Source of the DNA: Paenibacillus xylanexedens
Lineage (GTDB): Bacteria; Bacillota; Bacilli; Paenibacillales; Paenibacillaceae
Direction: 5' to 3'
Length of the DNA stretch: 64,000 nucleotides
Assembly: GCF_007680605.1 (NCBI RefSeq)
Contig: NZ_VEIO01000009.1
Location: 1 to 64,000 of the forward strand
Positions within the stretch are counted from its first letter, which is position 1; the number at the start of each line of letters is the position of its first letter. A model generated the notes under the pieces. That model had not been told where the DNA came from. It did no database searches and saw nothing but the letters and a program-made list of their open reading frames with translations. Positions 43,950-52,507 of this stretch are shown here, one piece after another. Position numbers and translations under genes: made by a program.

Positions 43950-44845
43950 TCTTTTACCCCTCCAATGGTGAGTCCAGTGACAAAGTATTTTTGCAAGAAT
44001 GGATAGAGCACGACAATGGGCATCGCGGTCACGATGGTGATGGCTGCCCGAATGGATACGGGGGTGACCATATTGGTCACATTTTTGTATTGATCCACAT
44101 TGACCGTTCCCCCTTGTGACGTCGCCGAAGATAACAGCTTCATCAGTTCATATTGCAAGGTGGTCAAATTGCGGTTACCTGCCGTATAGAGCATGGAGTC
44201 AAACCAGGAGTTCCATTGACCTACAGCAATAAAAAGTGCAACCGTAGCCAGCACCGGTTTGGAGAGCGGAAGCACAATACGCATAAAGATGCGGAAATCT
44301 CCTGCACCGTCCATTTTCGCTGATTCAATCAGTCCCTCGGATAACCCCTGAATGTAGGTTCGGATGACAATCATGTTAAATACCCCGATCAGGCCGGGAA
44401 TAATGTACACCCAAAAGCTGTTCAGCAGTCCCACTTGTTTGATCAGCATGTACCCCGGAATCAAGCCGCCGCTGAAATACATCGTGATCACAAAGAGTGT
44501 AGTCACAAACTTGTTAAACATATATTCCTTACGGCTCAGCACATAAGCTAGCATGGCTGTACAGAAGAGCTGTACTACGGTTCCGATGACCGTTCTGGCA
44601 ACCGAAATAAATGCCGCTTGGGTCAGATGTGGATTTTGGAACACGGAAACGTAGTTTTGCAGCGTCCATTCTCTCGGCCAGAGATAGATTCCCCCGCGAA
44701 TCGTATCGAGACCGTTATTGAAAGATACGGCAATGGTGTTTAAAAAAGGATATAACGTAACAACCATAACAAGCAACATAAATATGCCATTGGTGATGGA
44801 GAAAATAGAGTCACCCAGGCTTCGTTTTCCGCTAATTCGATTCAC
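43946..44845 (-). CDS. Carbohydrate ABC transporter permease, LplC/YtcP type
   Basis: The 299-residue protein has six predicted membrane helices and the EAA motif for ATPase contact (ESAKMDGAGDFRIFMRIVLP). It is one of the two permeases of an oligosaccharide importer whose other parts are encoded upstream. As usual for this subgroup in Paenibacillus, no ATPase gene is in the cluster; a shared MsmX-like ATPase is expected elsewhere. It overlaps the GH43 gene by 4 bases. Confidence 0.9.
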   Translation of the reverse strand: MNRISGKRSLGDSIFSITNGIFMLLVMVVTLYPFLNTIAVSFNNGLDTIRGGIYLWPREWTLQNYVSVFQNPHLTQAAFISVARTVIGTVVQLFCTAMLAYVLSRKEYMFNKFVTTLFVITMYFSGGLIPGYMLIKQVGLLNSFWVYIIPGLIGVFNMIVIRTYIQGLSEGLIESAKMDGAGDFRIFMRIVLPLSKPVLATVALFIAVGQWNSWFDSMLYTAGNRNLTTLQYELMKLLSSATSQGGTVNVDQYKNVTNMVTPVSIRAAITIVTAMPIVVLYPFLQKYFVTGLTIGGVKE

Positions 44846-44860
44846 AGCGCTGCCCCCTTA

Positions 44861-45835
44861 TCATATCAACCGCTCTTCACCAAGAGATTTGGCAATCCCG
44901 TTGGCGATAAAGATGAGCACCAGACTGACCACACTTTTGAAGATTCCTGCCGCGGTAGCAAGTGAGTAGTTTCCAAGATTAATTCCGTATTTCAGAACAA
45001 AAATATCAATCGTTTCGGATACATCCTGCACCAGTCCGTTCCCCAGCAAATATTGAATCTCAAAGCCTGCATTCAGTACGTTACCCACATTGATAATCAG
45101 CAGGATAATAATAGTTGGTTTGATGCTCGGCAGTGTGACATTCCACATTTTGCGGAAACGGCCTGCTCCATCAATGGATGCTGCCTCATACAGACTTGGA
45201 TTAATGGACGCCATGGATGCCAGATAGATAATCGTGCCCCATCCGATCTCTTTCCACATGCTGGACAGACCAACGATGCCCCAGAAATATTTGGGTTCGG
45301 CAAAGAAATTAATCGGCGTATCGATCAGCCCCAGCTTGGTCATCAGCACATTTACAATCCCGTTTTCCGTTGACAATACATTCGCAACGATGCCTGTCAC
45401 GATGATCCACGACAGAAAGTGCGGAAGGTACGAAACGGTCTGCACGACCCGTTTAAATAAAACCAGCCGCAGTTCGTTGAGCAAGAGCGCCAGGCCAATC
45501 GAACCGACAAATCCCAGAAACAGACTGATCAGGCTCATCGCAAGTGTGTTGCGAATGACACGCAAGAAAGTCGGGTCTGTAAATAACGTCCGAAAATGAT
45601 CCAGCCCCGCCCATTCCTGCTCCATAAACCCAAGGCCTGGTCTGTAGTTCTGAAAAGCCATGAGCCAGCCCCACAAAGGCCCGTAGGCAAAAATAGCAAT
45701 AAACGCAATGAAGGGAAATGACATCCACATCAATTGGCGCTGACTTTTCATTCTGGACAAGTTATATCCGAGCCAACTTTTCCCTGAAGGGATATGACTG
45801 GTATTCACCGAGGACTGCAACTCCTTTTTAGCCAT
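44861..45835 (-). CDS. Carbohydrate ABC transporter permease, LplB/YtbP type
   Basis: The 324-residue protein has a basic cytoplasmic N-terminus, six membrane helices from about residue 38, and the EAA motif EAASIDGAGRFRKMWNVTLP. It pairs with the LplC-type permease 15 bases downstream. The start follows GGAGAGAGAAAAGC. A hairpin and an unusual purine-rich stretch separate it from the binding-protein gene upstream, which probably lowers its expression relative to that gene. Confidence 0.9.
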   Translation of the reverse strand: MAKKELQSSVNTSHIPSGKSWLGYNLSRMKSQRQLMWMSFPFIAFIAIFAYGPLWGWLMAFQNYRPGLGFMEQEWAGLDHFRTLFTDPTFLRVIRNTLAMSLISLFLGFVGSIGLALLLNELRLVLFKRVVQTVSYLPHFLSWIIVTGIVANVLSTENGIVNVLMTKLGLIDTPINFFAEPKYFWGIVGLSSMWKEIGWGTIIYLASMASINPSLYEAASIDGAGRFRKMWNVTLPSIKPTIIILLIINVGNVLNAGFEIQYLLGNGLVQDVSETIDIFVLKYGINLGNYSLATAAGIFKSVVSLVLIFIANGIAKSLGEERLI

Positions 45836-45938
45836 GCTTTTCTCTCTCCTTGATTACGAGTTTTATCTATATCATCCGCCATGGATGATTCGAATCCATT
45901 CCTGTCCAATGGGTACACGTTTATGTGTGGATTAAGAA

Positions 45939-45962
45939 AGGCTACAGGATGTCCCATAGCCT
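45939..45962 (-). terminator. Intercistronic hairpin between binding protein and permeases
   Basis: On the minus strand AGGCTA and TAGCCT enclose GGA/TCC, followed by TTCTT. The T-run is weak, so partial termination or mRNA stabilisation is more likely than full termination. Confidence 0.5.
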
Positions 45963-45969
45963 CTCTGCC

Positions 45970-46150
45970 TTAAATCTAGCTATTGATTACTGATCTTGCT
46001 GATCTTGCTTCTCTTACTACTCGTATTACTCTTCATACTTATCGTGCTACTTGTCATAGTTCTCTTACCGTAGTTATTTTCGCACCGCTTATCGTATTGC
46101 TTATTTTGCTTCTTATCGTATAACCTGTCTTACTACTTTCATCTGTTTCT
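45970..46150 (-). other. Purine-rich degenerate-repeat spacer in the transporter operon
   Basis: The 320-base gap 45836-46155 contains no gene. Its upstream part, read on the minus strand, is strongly A/G-biased with repeated short units such as ACGATAAG, GTAAGA and CAAGATCAG, and little pairing potential. Its role is unknown. It may be an unstructured mRNA spacer or the remains of a minisatellite. Confidence 0.55.
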
Positions 46151-46155
46151 CATGC

Positions 46156-47829
46156 TTAACCCCACAGGTCTACACGTCTGCGAACCTCTTCGGTCAATGC
46201 GTCCTCATAGGCTTTAATATCTGCACTTTCTTTGAGTGTCGCTTGATATTCTTCCCATGCTTGATCGAACTCTGCTGGTGAGGTCATAATCACTTTAGGC
46301 AACCATTTGCGCTTTACATCGTCCATCTTCTGTCTGGCAATCGTTTCTGGTTTATTCGGTTCAAAATTGAAGGTGTAGATCGGGAACCATGGTTCATTCT
46401 CTTCTGCAGGCTCCAGGAAATCCGTGAATTTGGTGTATCCGTAAGCCTTGAGTACTTTTTTATCAATGTCATTCAATGTAGCAAGGTATTCTTCAGGCTG
46501 TTCTTTCGGGTCCATCGCATTTTTACCGTCTGCTGTCATGCCCTCATGGTGTGGGAAATATACCAGCGGGCTTCCAGTGTTGGCGAGTACCCAGTCCGGA
46601 TCTTTCGAATTGGCACGTTGCTCCTCGTTACGGGAGAATACACCTTTGTCATCCACCTGATAATCTACATCTTTCTGTCCCCACGTTCTCAGAACTTCCG
46701 TCTCCGGATCAAGCAGATCATTAATGTATTGAAGCGCTCCTTCAACATCCTTACAACTCTTTGTGATCGCAAGTCCGCCGTTGACGTTCAGAATCGGCTT
46801 ATGCTGATAACGGCCTTTCACATCTTCGGACAACGTAATGGACAGGGGGACATAGGTTCTTTCATACAGCTTTTGTTTAACGAGAGATGCCTCTGCGTCA
46901 AGGAACTGCCATCCCTGATCGACCATGCCCAGTACACGTCCCGTTGAAATTTTGGAAATGTACTGATCGTAGTTGGCTGTGAACGTTTCGTTGTCGACAA
47001 GCCCTTTGTTGTACACCTCATTGATCTTTTTAAAATAAGCCTTAGCTTCCGGAATCGTATTGTAGTTTTTCGCTGTTAACGTAGCTTTGTCGATAATAGC
47101 GGCACCTTCGTTCGGGTAACCTGCCAGGAACAACGGCGGATTCTCCAGTGCGAAGTAACGCCAGTCGTATGAAATGATCTCGAATCCGATGGTCGGCTGA
47201 CCGTTAATCGTTGGATTCGCTGCTTTGTACTTTTCGATCAAGTCGAAATATTGATCCAGCGTTTTGATCGTTGGGTAGTTCGCCCATTCCAGCACCGCTT
47301 TTTGAATCCAGAACGCTTCTCCATCATGGGATACTTTCATGGACTCACCCTGTAAATTTCCGAATTGCGGAATGAAATAGATGTGGCCATCCGTTGAATT
47401 TTTCATTTTCTTCCAATTGTCACCGAGATAGTTTTTGATATTCGGGTATTTATCGATATAGTCCTCAAGCGGCACTAAAGCACCGGCAGATACTAACTGC
47501 TGTGTACCATCACTGCCATCAATGAAATCCGGATATTCGCCACCTGCAATCATAACCCCGATCCGTTCTTTGGCGGTCTGGCCAGTGAGCCAGTCCATCG
47601 TAACGCGTACACCTGTCTTTTCCTCAATAGCCTTCATTACGCGGTTATCATCAGGTGCGAGCTTGCCTGGTACAGCAAAAAATGCGGAAAATTGCTTCAG
47701 TTCCTTGCCGTCTGCCGTCTTCTCTTCCGTCTTGGATGACCCCGGCGAACAACCGGCGAGCACAACCGTAAACATTAACGTTAGTAGAACGAGTTGCCTT
47801 AATCTTTTTCTGACATCCTTTTTCATCAT
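46156..47829 (-). CDS. Extracellular solute-binding lipoprotein, LplA/YtcQ type
   Basis: The 557-residue protein has a lipoprotein signal (VVLAGCSP, lipidated cysteine near residue 27) followed by a family 1 solute-binding fold of the long LplA/YtcQ class (KLAPDDNRVMKAIEEKTGVRVTMDW; IGVMIAGGEYPDFI). It captures oligosaccharides outside the cell for the permeases downstream. The linked GH43 suggests xylan or arabinan fragments. The ATG follows GGAGGGGTC. A cre-like site (47866-47879) lies 37 bases upstream, and YesM/YesN-type regulators precede it, so induction by substrate and repression by glucose are likely. Confidence 0.9.
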   Translation of the reverse strand: MMKKDVRKRLRQLVLLTLMFTVVLAGCSPGSSKTEEKTADGKELKQFSAFFAVPGKLAPDDNRVMKAIEEKTGVRVTMDWLTGQTAKERIGVMIAGGEYPDFIDGSDGTQQLVSAGALVPLEDYIDKYPNIKNYLGDNWKKMKNSTDGHIYFIPQFGNLQGESMKVSHDGEAFWIQKAVLEWANYPTIKTLDQYFDLIEKYKAANPTINGQPTIGFEIISYDWRYFALENPPLFLAGYPNEGAAIIDKATLTAKNYNTIPEAKAYFKKINEVYNKGLVDNETFTANYDQYISKISTGRVLGMVDQGWQFLDAEASLVKQKLYERTYVPLSITLSEDVKGRYQHKPILNVNGGLAITKSCKDVEGALQYINDLLDPETEVLRTWGQKDVDYQVDDKGVFSRNEEQRANSKDPDWVLANTGSPLVYFPHHEGMTADGKNAMDPKEQPEEYLATLNDIDKKVLKAYGYTKFTDFLEPAEENEPWFPIYTFNFEPNKPETIARQKMDDVKRKWLPKVIMTSPAEFDQAWEEYQATLKESADIKAYEDALTEEVRRRVDLWG

Positions 47830-47865
47830 GACCCCTCCAGCGAAGTATGTTGAGAGACACTCTTT

Positions 47866-47879
47866 AGAAAGCGCTTTCC
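47866..47879 (-). promoter_or_regulatory. cre-like catabolite control site before the binding-protein gene
   Basis: The perfectly symmetric core GAAAGCGCTTTC is flanked as AGAAAGCGCTTTCC. It matches the CcpA-site pattern TGNAANCGNWNNCA except at the outermost positions. Confidence 0.55.
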
Positions 47880-47962
47880 AAAGGTTGATTTAAAATTATC
47901 ATTGTTACCTGTCCTGCTCAACGGGACAAATTATAGACCTCATCCCAATAATTCCAGATATG

Positions 47963-47997
47963 CAAAAAATCCTGCTCCCCCTCAAGGCGTGCAGGAT
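47963..47997 (-). terminator. Terminator overlapping the end of the response regulator gene
   Basis: On the minus strand ATCCTGC (inside the last codons) pairs with GCAGGAT, followed by TTTTT. It separates the two-component genes from the transporter operon. Confidence 0.75.
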
Positions 47998-49583
47998 GAT
48001 GAATCCGAAGATTGAATCGTTTGTGCCCTTTTTCGATACTGGGCAGGCGTCTCTCCCTTGATTTTCTCAAACCGGTTAATGAAATAATCGGAGTCCCGAT
48101 ATCCTACCTTCGTTGCGATCTCATAGACTCTATAATCCGTTCTGCGCAACAATCGAATGGCCTCGTCAATACGAACCTGATTCAGGTAATCACTGAAACT
48201 CACGCCATAATGCTTTTTGAAAATCTGTCCCAGATAGGCACTGTTCATGAAAAAATGCTCTCCGAGCAGCTTCAGGCTAATATTTTCCATATAGTGCTCA
48301 TGAATGTAAGCCTCGACTCGCGCCAGTACACCCATCGCATTCCACTTCTGACGCTCTTTCAGCTTCTCCGCACATATGTACGAAAAGTAACACAGATTCT
48401 CGATATTCTCTTCCATGGACAGCATGGCATAATTTTCCTGTAAAAATGTGGACTGCATCCATTCCTCATCTGAATTCAGATCCGTATCTTCCCTGTTGAC
48501 CAGTCCGAGCAACGTGTACGCCAAATAATGAAGATGAATGCCCACGATGCCCGGCTCGATGCGCTGCTCCAGAAAAAATTGAAAAACGGCCTGTGCATGG
48601 CCACGTATATCTTCGATCCGCTGCTCCTCAATCGCTTGAATGAGTCCATCGAAGAGCTGTTTTTCCCGACCGGCAGGCTGATTGGTGAACACACTTGTGT
48701 CCATATGTTCAAAATAATAAATCGGCCCGTACGCACTAAAGAAACGTAAACTTTTAATCTTACCGCAAGAATAATAGGACTCGTGCAGTTCCTCCAGCCT
48801 GTCCACTTCCTTGCCCACATAGATGGCTATGGCTGCACCCTGTATCTGACTTAGCTCTGTATACAGCCTTGTGACGTATTGTTCCAGTGATGATGCTTCA
48901 CGCTTCAGCAACAGGTCAGTCACAACATGCAGCACCCGATTTTTCTCACCTGTAAAAGATTTCAGGACATAGCCTGCATGATTCCGATTCATATGGGCTT
49001 CCACGAGCAGACTACCATCGGTTTGTAGCTGCTCCCGCTCCGTTTCCGTTTCAATCATCAAGCATCGATACTTCATTACGTCCCCGTAAGCGGCCTGGAT
49101 GCTGGCGAGTGTGTCCTCATCGGCCGTTCCAAGCAAAATCGATTGCACCTGTTGAGCCATCACGATCTGTTCCTGTTTTTCCTGATGCCGCTTTTCTTCC
49201 GTTCTTTCCATGAAAGCCTTGCTAAAGGCCTCAAGCACTTGCAGCAGCTCGTCCTTCACAATCGGTTTAAGAATATAATCGTTCACCTGATACTTGATCG
49301 CTTGTTTGGCGTACTCAAACTCATAGAACCCGCTAAGTAACACCATCTTCATCTCGCCGCCGTATTGTTCATAGATGATTTTGGCAAGCTGCATGCCATC
49401 CATTTCCGGCATTTTAATGTCGGATATGACGAGATCAGGCTTCATTGTACGGATGCATTCGAGTGCCTGTACCCCATTGGAAGCCTGACCACAAACTTGA
49501 AATCCAAGCGCGTTCCAATCGATCAGCAGAAGCAGTCCTTGGCGAATAAACGGCTCATCGTCCACAATCAGCACGTTGATCAT
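47982..49583 (-). CDS. YesN-type response regulator with AraC DNA-binding domain
   Basis: The 533-residue protein has an N-terminal receiver domain (1-120; acidic pocket D8-D9, phosphoacceptor D55 in VISDIKMPEMDG, LKPI lysine near 107), a middle helical region (130-420) and a C-terminal AraC double helix-turn-helix (about 430-525: ISLKLLGEHFFMNSAYLGQIF and YRVYEIATKVGYRDSDYFINRF). It should be phosphorylated by the kinase encoded upstream and activate the adjacent transporter-GH43 operon. The ATG follows GGAGCGAGGAT, 11 bases after the kinase stop. Confidence 0.92.
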   Translation of the reverse strand: MINVLIVDDEPFIRQGLLLLIDWNALGFQVCGQASNGVQALECIRTMKPDLVISDIKMPEMDGMQLAKIIYEQYGGEMKMVLLSGFYEFEYAKQAIKYQVNDYILKPIVKDELLQVLEAFSKAFMERTEEKRHQEKQEQIVMAQQVQSILLGTADEDTLASIQAAYGDVMKYRCLMIETETEREQLQTDGSLLVEAHMNRNHAGYVLKSFTGEKNRVLHVVTDLLLKREASSLEQYVTRLYTELSQIQGAAIAIYVGKEVDRLEELHESYYSCGKIKSLRFFSAYGPIYYFEHMDTSVFTNQPAGREKQLFDGLIQAIEEQRIEDIRGHAQAVFQFFLEQRIEPGIVGIHLHYLAYTLLGLVNREDTDLNSDEEWMQSTFLQENYAMLSMEENIENLCYFSYICAEKLKERQKWNAMGVLARVEAYIHEHYMENISLKLLGEHFFMNSAYLGQIFKKHYGVSFSDYLNQVRIDEAIRLLRRTDYRVYEIATKVGYRDSDYFINRFEKIKGETPAQYRKRAQTIQSSDSSSCTP

Positions 49584-49594
49584 ATCCTCGCTCC

Positions 49595-51397
49595 TTATCC
49601 CTGAGATGCTTGTACAAGCGGAATTTGGATACGAATCGTAGTCCCCTTGTACCTTTCACTGTCAATGCTTACTTGCACACGTTCATCGAAATACATCCGA
49701 AGTCGAATATATGCATTCATCACTCCGATGCTACTCAATTCGCTAAGCCGTTCCAGACTTGGATCAAGCAGCATCGTTCGGATGAGTTCCAGTTTGTCCT
49801 TCTCCATGCCAACTCCGGTATCTTGGATCATCATATGCAGCTGGTCATTATCCTTCTGGAATCTGACTTCCACGACACCATCATTCAAGCCACCTTCAAT
49901 ACCATGGATGCAAGCATTTTCGACAAACGTTAATACGGTCAGCTTCGGAATCTTCATCTCCAGAATATCCGCATCGGTAACGTCAATAACGAACTGTAAC
50001 TTCTCGCCAAACCGATATTGCTGGATGACCAGATAACTCTCGACAAAACGAATCTCATCTTGAATGGTAACGAGATCATTGCCCCAGTTAATCGTTTGCC
50101 GGAGCAGCAGCGCCAGCTTCTGAATGATATCAGAGGTCTCATGTTCATCCTTGATCAGACTCCGCATGCGAATGGTCTCAAGCGTGTTAAACATAAAGTG
50201 TGGATTGACCTGGCTCTGCAGTGCCTTTAATTCGGCCTGCTTCTTGGAGAGTTCAAGCGCCTGCCGTTCGACCTGCCCTTTAAATACAATCTCGATCAGA
50301 TTCCTGATTTTGATGACCATCGTATTGTAACTATGGGTTAAGCTGCCGATCTCATCCTTGCCCGCAGGTTCTGTAATCACTTCGAATTTTTCCTGTTTAA
50401 CTTGATCCAGATGCGTTGCAATTCGGCCCAACCTGTGAATGAGGGATCTGGAGATCAGCCAGATGAGCAGTGTCGGCACGAGCAGATTAACAATGATGAG
50501 CAGCAGCAGATTAAATCTGGAATCCACGATCTCGGTCAGAAAATCCAGTCTCTCTCCGCGCACGATAATCTGCCAATTTTCCGATACGACAGGAATCGAT
50601 TCGGTGGATTGACCCCCATCTTTCGGCATGGCGGACATCAGATGGAACGGCTTCCGTGCCTGATTCAGCTGGGCATCATTGGAGAAAATAATCCGGTCAT
50701 CCGAAACGATGTAGATTTTGCCGCCAGCACCCTCATTTTTAAACGATTTGTTAATGAAGGCGTAGTCGAGGTCTACCTTCAATACCTTCTCCACCTGTTG
50801 TTTTCCGAAATAATTGAGTTTGCGTATAAGGCTGACCTTACGGCCGCCTTGACTTTGCGACATCTCGGCCTGCTGCTTGTCAAAATAGGAGTAAATCATC
50901 ATCTGGTCGTCTGTGTTCATCAATGCCTGATACCATTCACTTTTTCTTATGTCATCATTCAGCTTGATAAAGTTACCGCCATTCACAAACGTATCGTTAT
51001 CTACATAAAACGTCACCTGATTCACTTGCTGGTAACTGTAATAATACCGAACCAGATTGTTGCCGCTCAGCATATCATAATATGCAAAATAATAATCTTC
51101 CTGATTGTTGTATTTGGATTCCATAAACCGATTTAGCGTTGCATCCGTGTATAAAAAATTGGATACGTACAGGCTGTTGTCCAGGCTGTTCCGCAGATTA
51201 AAGCGAATCCGCTGCTGCATTTCGTTGATCCGGCTCTGTTCTTTGGCTTCAATCTGTCCCTTGATGCTCTGATAAAATACGGCATTGGTCGCCAGCACCG
51301 GTACCAGCACACAAAAAATAAACATTATGTATAACTTCGTTCTTAAACTCCAATCATCCAGCAACTGAATACGCTTACACTTTAACTTGCGTTTCAT
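49595..51397 (-). CDS. YesM-type sensor histidine kinase
   Basis: This protein of about 600 residues has two membrane helices (about 20-40 and 295-320) enclosing an extracellular dCache-like sensor, then a HAMP domain, a His_kinase region with NPHFMFNTLETIRMRS (phosphoacceptor His) and an ATPase domain (FVENACIHGIEGG, N box; QDTGVGM, G1 box). YesM kinases sense extracellular sugars, sometimes through a binding protein. The start at 51397 is preferred over 51427 because a TATAAT at 51444-51439 would leave almost no leader for the latter. The weak point is a 12-base gap to GGGGGAG. Confidence 0.9.
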   Translation of the reverse strand: MKRKLKCKRIQLLDDWSLRTKLYIMFIFCVLVPVLATNAVFYQSIKGQIEAKEQSRINEMQQRIRFNLRNSLDNSLYVSNFLYTDATLNRFMESKYNNQEDYYFAYYDMLSGNNLVRYYYSYQQVNQVTFYVDNDTFVNGGNFIKLNDDIRKSEWYQALMNTDDQMMIYSYFDKQQAEMSQSQGGRKVSLIRKLNYFGKQQVEKVLKVDLDYAFINKSFKNEGAGGKIYIVSDDRIIFSNDAQLNQARKPFHLMSAMPKDGGQSTESIPVVSENWQIIVRGERLDFLTEIVDSRFNLLLLIIVNLLVPTLLIWLISRSLIHRLGRIATHLDQVKQEKFEVITEPAGKDEIGSLTHSYNTMVIKIRNLIEIVFKGQVERQALELSKKQAELKALQSQVNPHFMFNTLETIRMRSLIKDEHETSDIIQKLALLLRQTINWGNDLVTIQDEIRFVESYLVIQQYRFGEKLQFVIDVTDADILEMKIPKLTVLTFVENACIHGIEGGLNDGVVEVRFQKDNDQLHMMIQDTGVGMEKDKLELIRTMLLDPSLERLSELSSIGVMNAYIRLRMYFDERVQVSIDSERYKGTTIRIQIPLVQASQG

Positions 51398-51438
51398 GTC
51401 CGTTGTTGTCTCCCCCACCCGTGTCATCCATTAACACC

Positions 51439-51467
51439 ATTATAACGAGCCATGGTGATAATGGAAT
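51439..51467 (-). promoter_or_regulatory. Promoter of the two-component operon
   Basis: A perfect TATAAT lies on the minus strand at 51444-51439. The -35 region (ATTCCA with 17-base spacing, or TTCCAT with 16) is weak, which fits an activated or low-level promoter. Confidence 0.5.
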
Positions 51468-51479
51468 ACACGTTTCGGA

Positions 51480-52187
51480 CTAACATCTTACATATTTGCG
51501 TTTGAAACCTAGCTGATTGCGGTCCAGCGCCTTTTGAATATTGCCCAGAGCACTGATCTGCTTGCTTTTCGGCTTGTCCAGACCTACTTCAAGCGGGCCA
51601 ACCCTTTTGGCCGTTTCCACCGCTAGCTCATGCAACGGAACGTACGACATGGCGACCGTATAGATAAACAGATTCATGGCTATTTTTGCACGTTCAGGCG
51701 CACGGTGTATCGTTTGTTCTACCTGCTCAAGCATTTGTCTAAGTTTACTTTCCTCAAATTCGGTATCCTTACGGCTACCTAGAAGCCAGCAGTAACAACT
51801 CCATCCGCCGGACATTCGCAGCTCTTCTCCGCTCGCAATCCAAGTGTCTGCAACCTCCTGGGCAATATCTGTCTCCGCTAAAGTTACGGCAACGATATAA
51901 TCGGACACCATGTAGAAATACGCCGCATCCATCCAGCGATCAAAATCGGCGTGGGTCATCGCTTTCGGGTCAGCTATAACACCTGCAAAGTACATGGCAT
52001 CATAGTTGCCTGTTGCATACAATTGCTCTGCGAGCGGCTGATTTTTCTTGATCTGCTTCGCCATCGGTTTCATCGCCCCCGTCGCAACTCCAAACACGGG
52101 TTCATGCGCACCATTAGAGAGATATATTTTTTTCGTGCGTTCTTTGCCCAGAGCCTCAAGCTCTTGCATAACCTCGTTTACATTCAT
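51480..52187 (-). CDS. DNA alkylation repair protein (AlkD-like HEAT-repeat family)
   Basis: This 235-residue helical protein matches the DNA alkylation repair family: LSNGAHEPVFGVATGAMKPMAKQIKKNQPLAEQLYATGNYDAMYFAGVIAD, then WMDAAYFYMVSDYIVAVTLAETD and later HEAT-like helices. AlkD enzymes remove N3- and N7-alkylpurines. This shorter branch is less studied, and its activity is not certain. The ATG at 52187 follows AAAGGAGCTACTCAC; the longer frame from 52304 contains that site and is rejected. It stands alone between the two carbohydrate loci. Confidence 0.82.
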   Translation of the reverse strand: MNVNEVMQELEALGKERTKKIYLSNGAHEPVFGVATGAMKPMAKQIKKNQPLAEQLYATGNYDAMYFAGVIADPKAMTHADFDRWMDAAYFYMVSDYIVAVTLAETDIAQEVADTWIASGEELRMSGGWSCYCWLLGSRKDTEFEESKLRQMLEQVEQTIHRAPERAKIAMNLFIYTVAMSYVPLHELAVETAKRVGPLEVGLDKPKSKQISALGNIQKALDRNQLGFKRKYVRC

Positions 52188-52391
52188 GTGAGTAGCTCCT
52201 TTGGAAGGATTAAGTGTACACGGACACTCCGATGACATCTGTGTAAACTGAATCCGTTTAGTCTCATAGTAATTAAAGTCAACTTGCGCTATACATAGCT
52301 TCAAGTTTTGACATAACTTTTTATTAGTCTAGCACATGAGGCCGTGTATCCATACATGTAACGTATGGCATCATAATAAATTTGTTTGCGC

Positions 52392-52450
52392 CACAAAAAG
52401 CCCAAGGCTTATAGCGTATGTGCTACAGGTCATGAGCTTTTTTTGTGTCA
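52392..52450 (-). terminator. Terminator of the GH105-GH112 operon
   Basis: On the minus strand CACAAAAAAAGC pairs with GCTTTTTGTG, with an inner GTAGC/GCTA stem. It lies about 60 bases after the stop at 52508. The rest of 52188-52507 shows no gene. Confidence 0.7.
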
Positions 52451-52507
52451 AAACTAATCGTTTTCAAGGTCGATTCAAGGACAGTACAATATGGAGAGTA
52501 GCCGATG

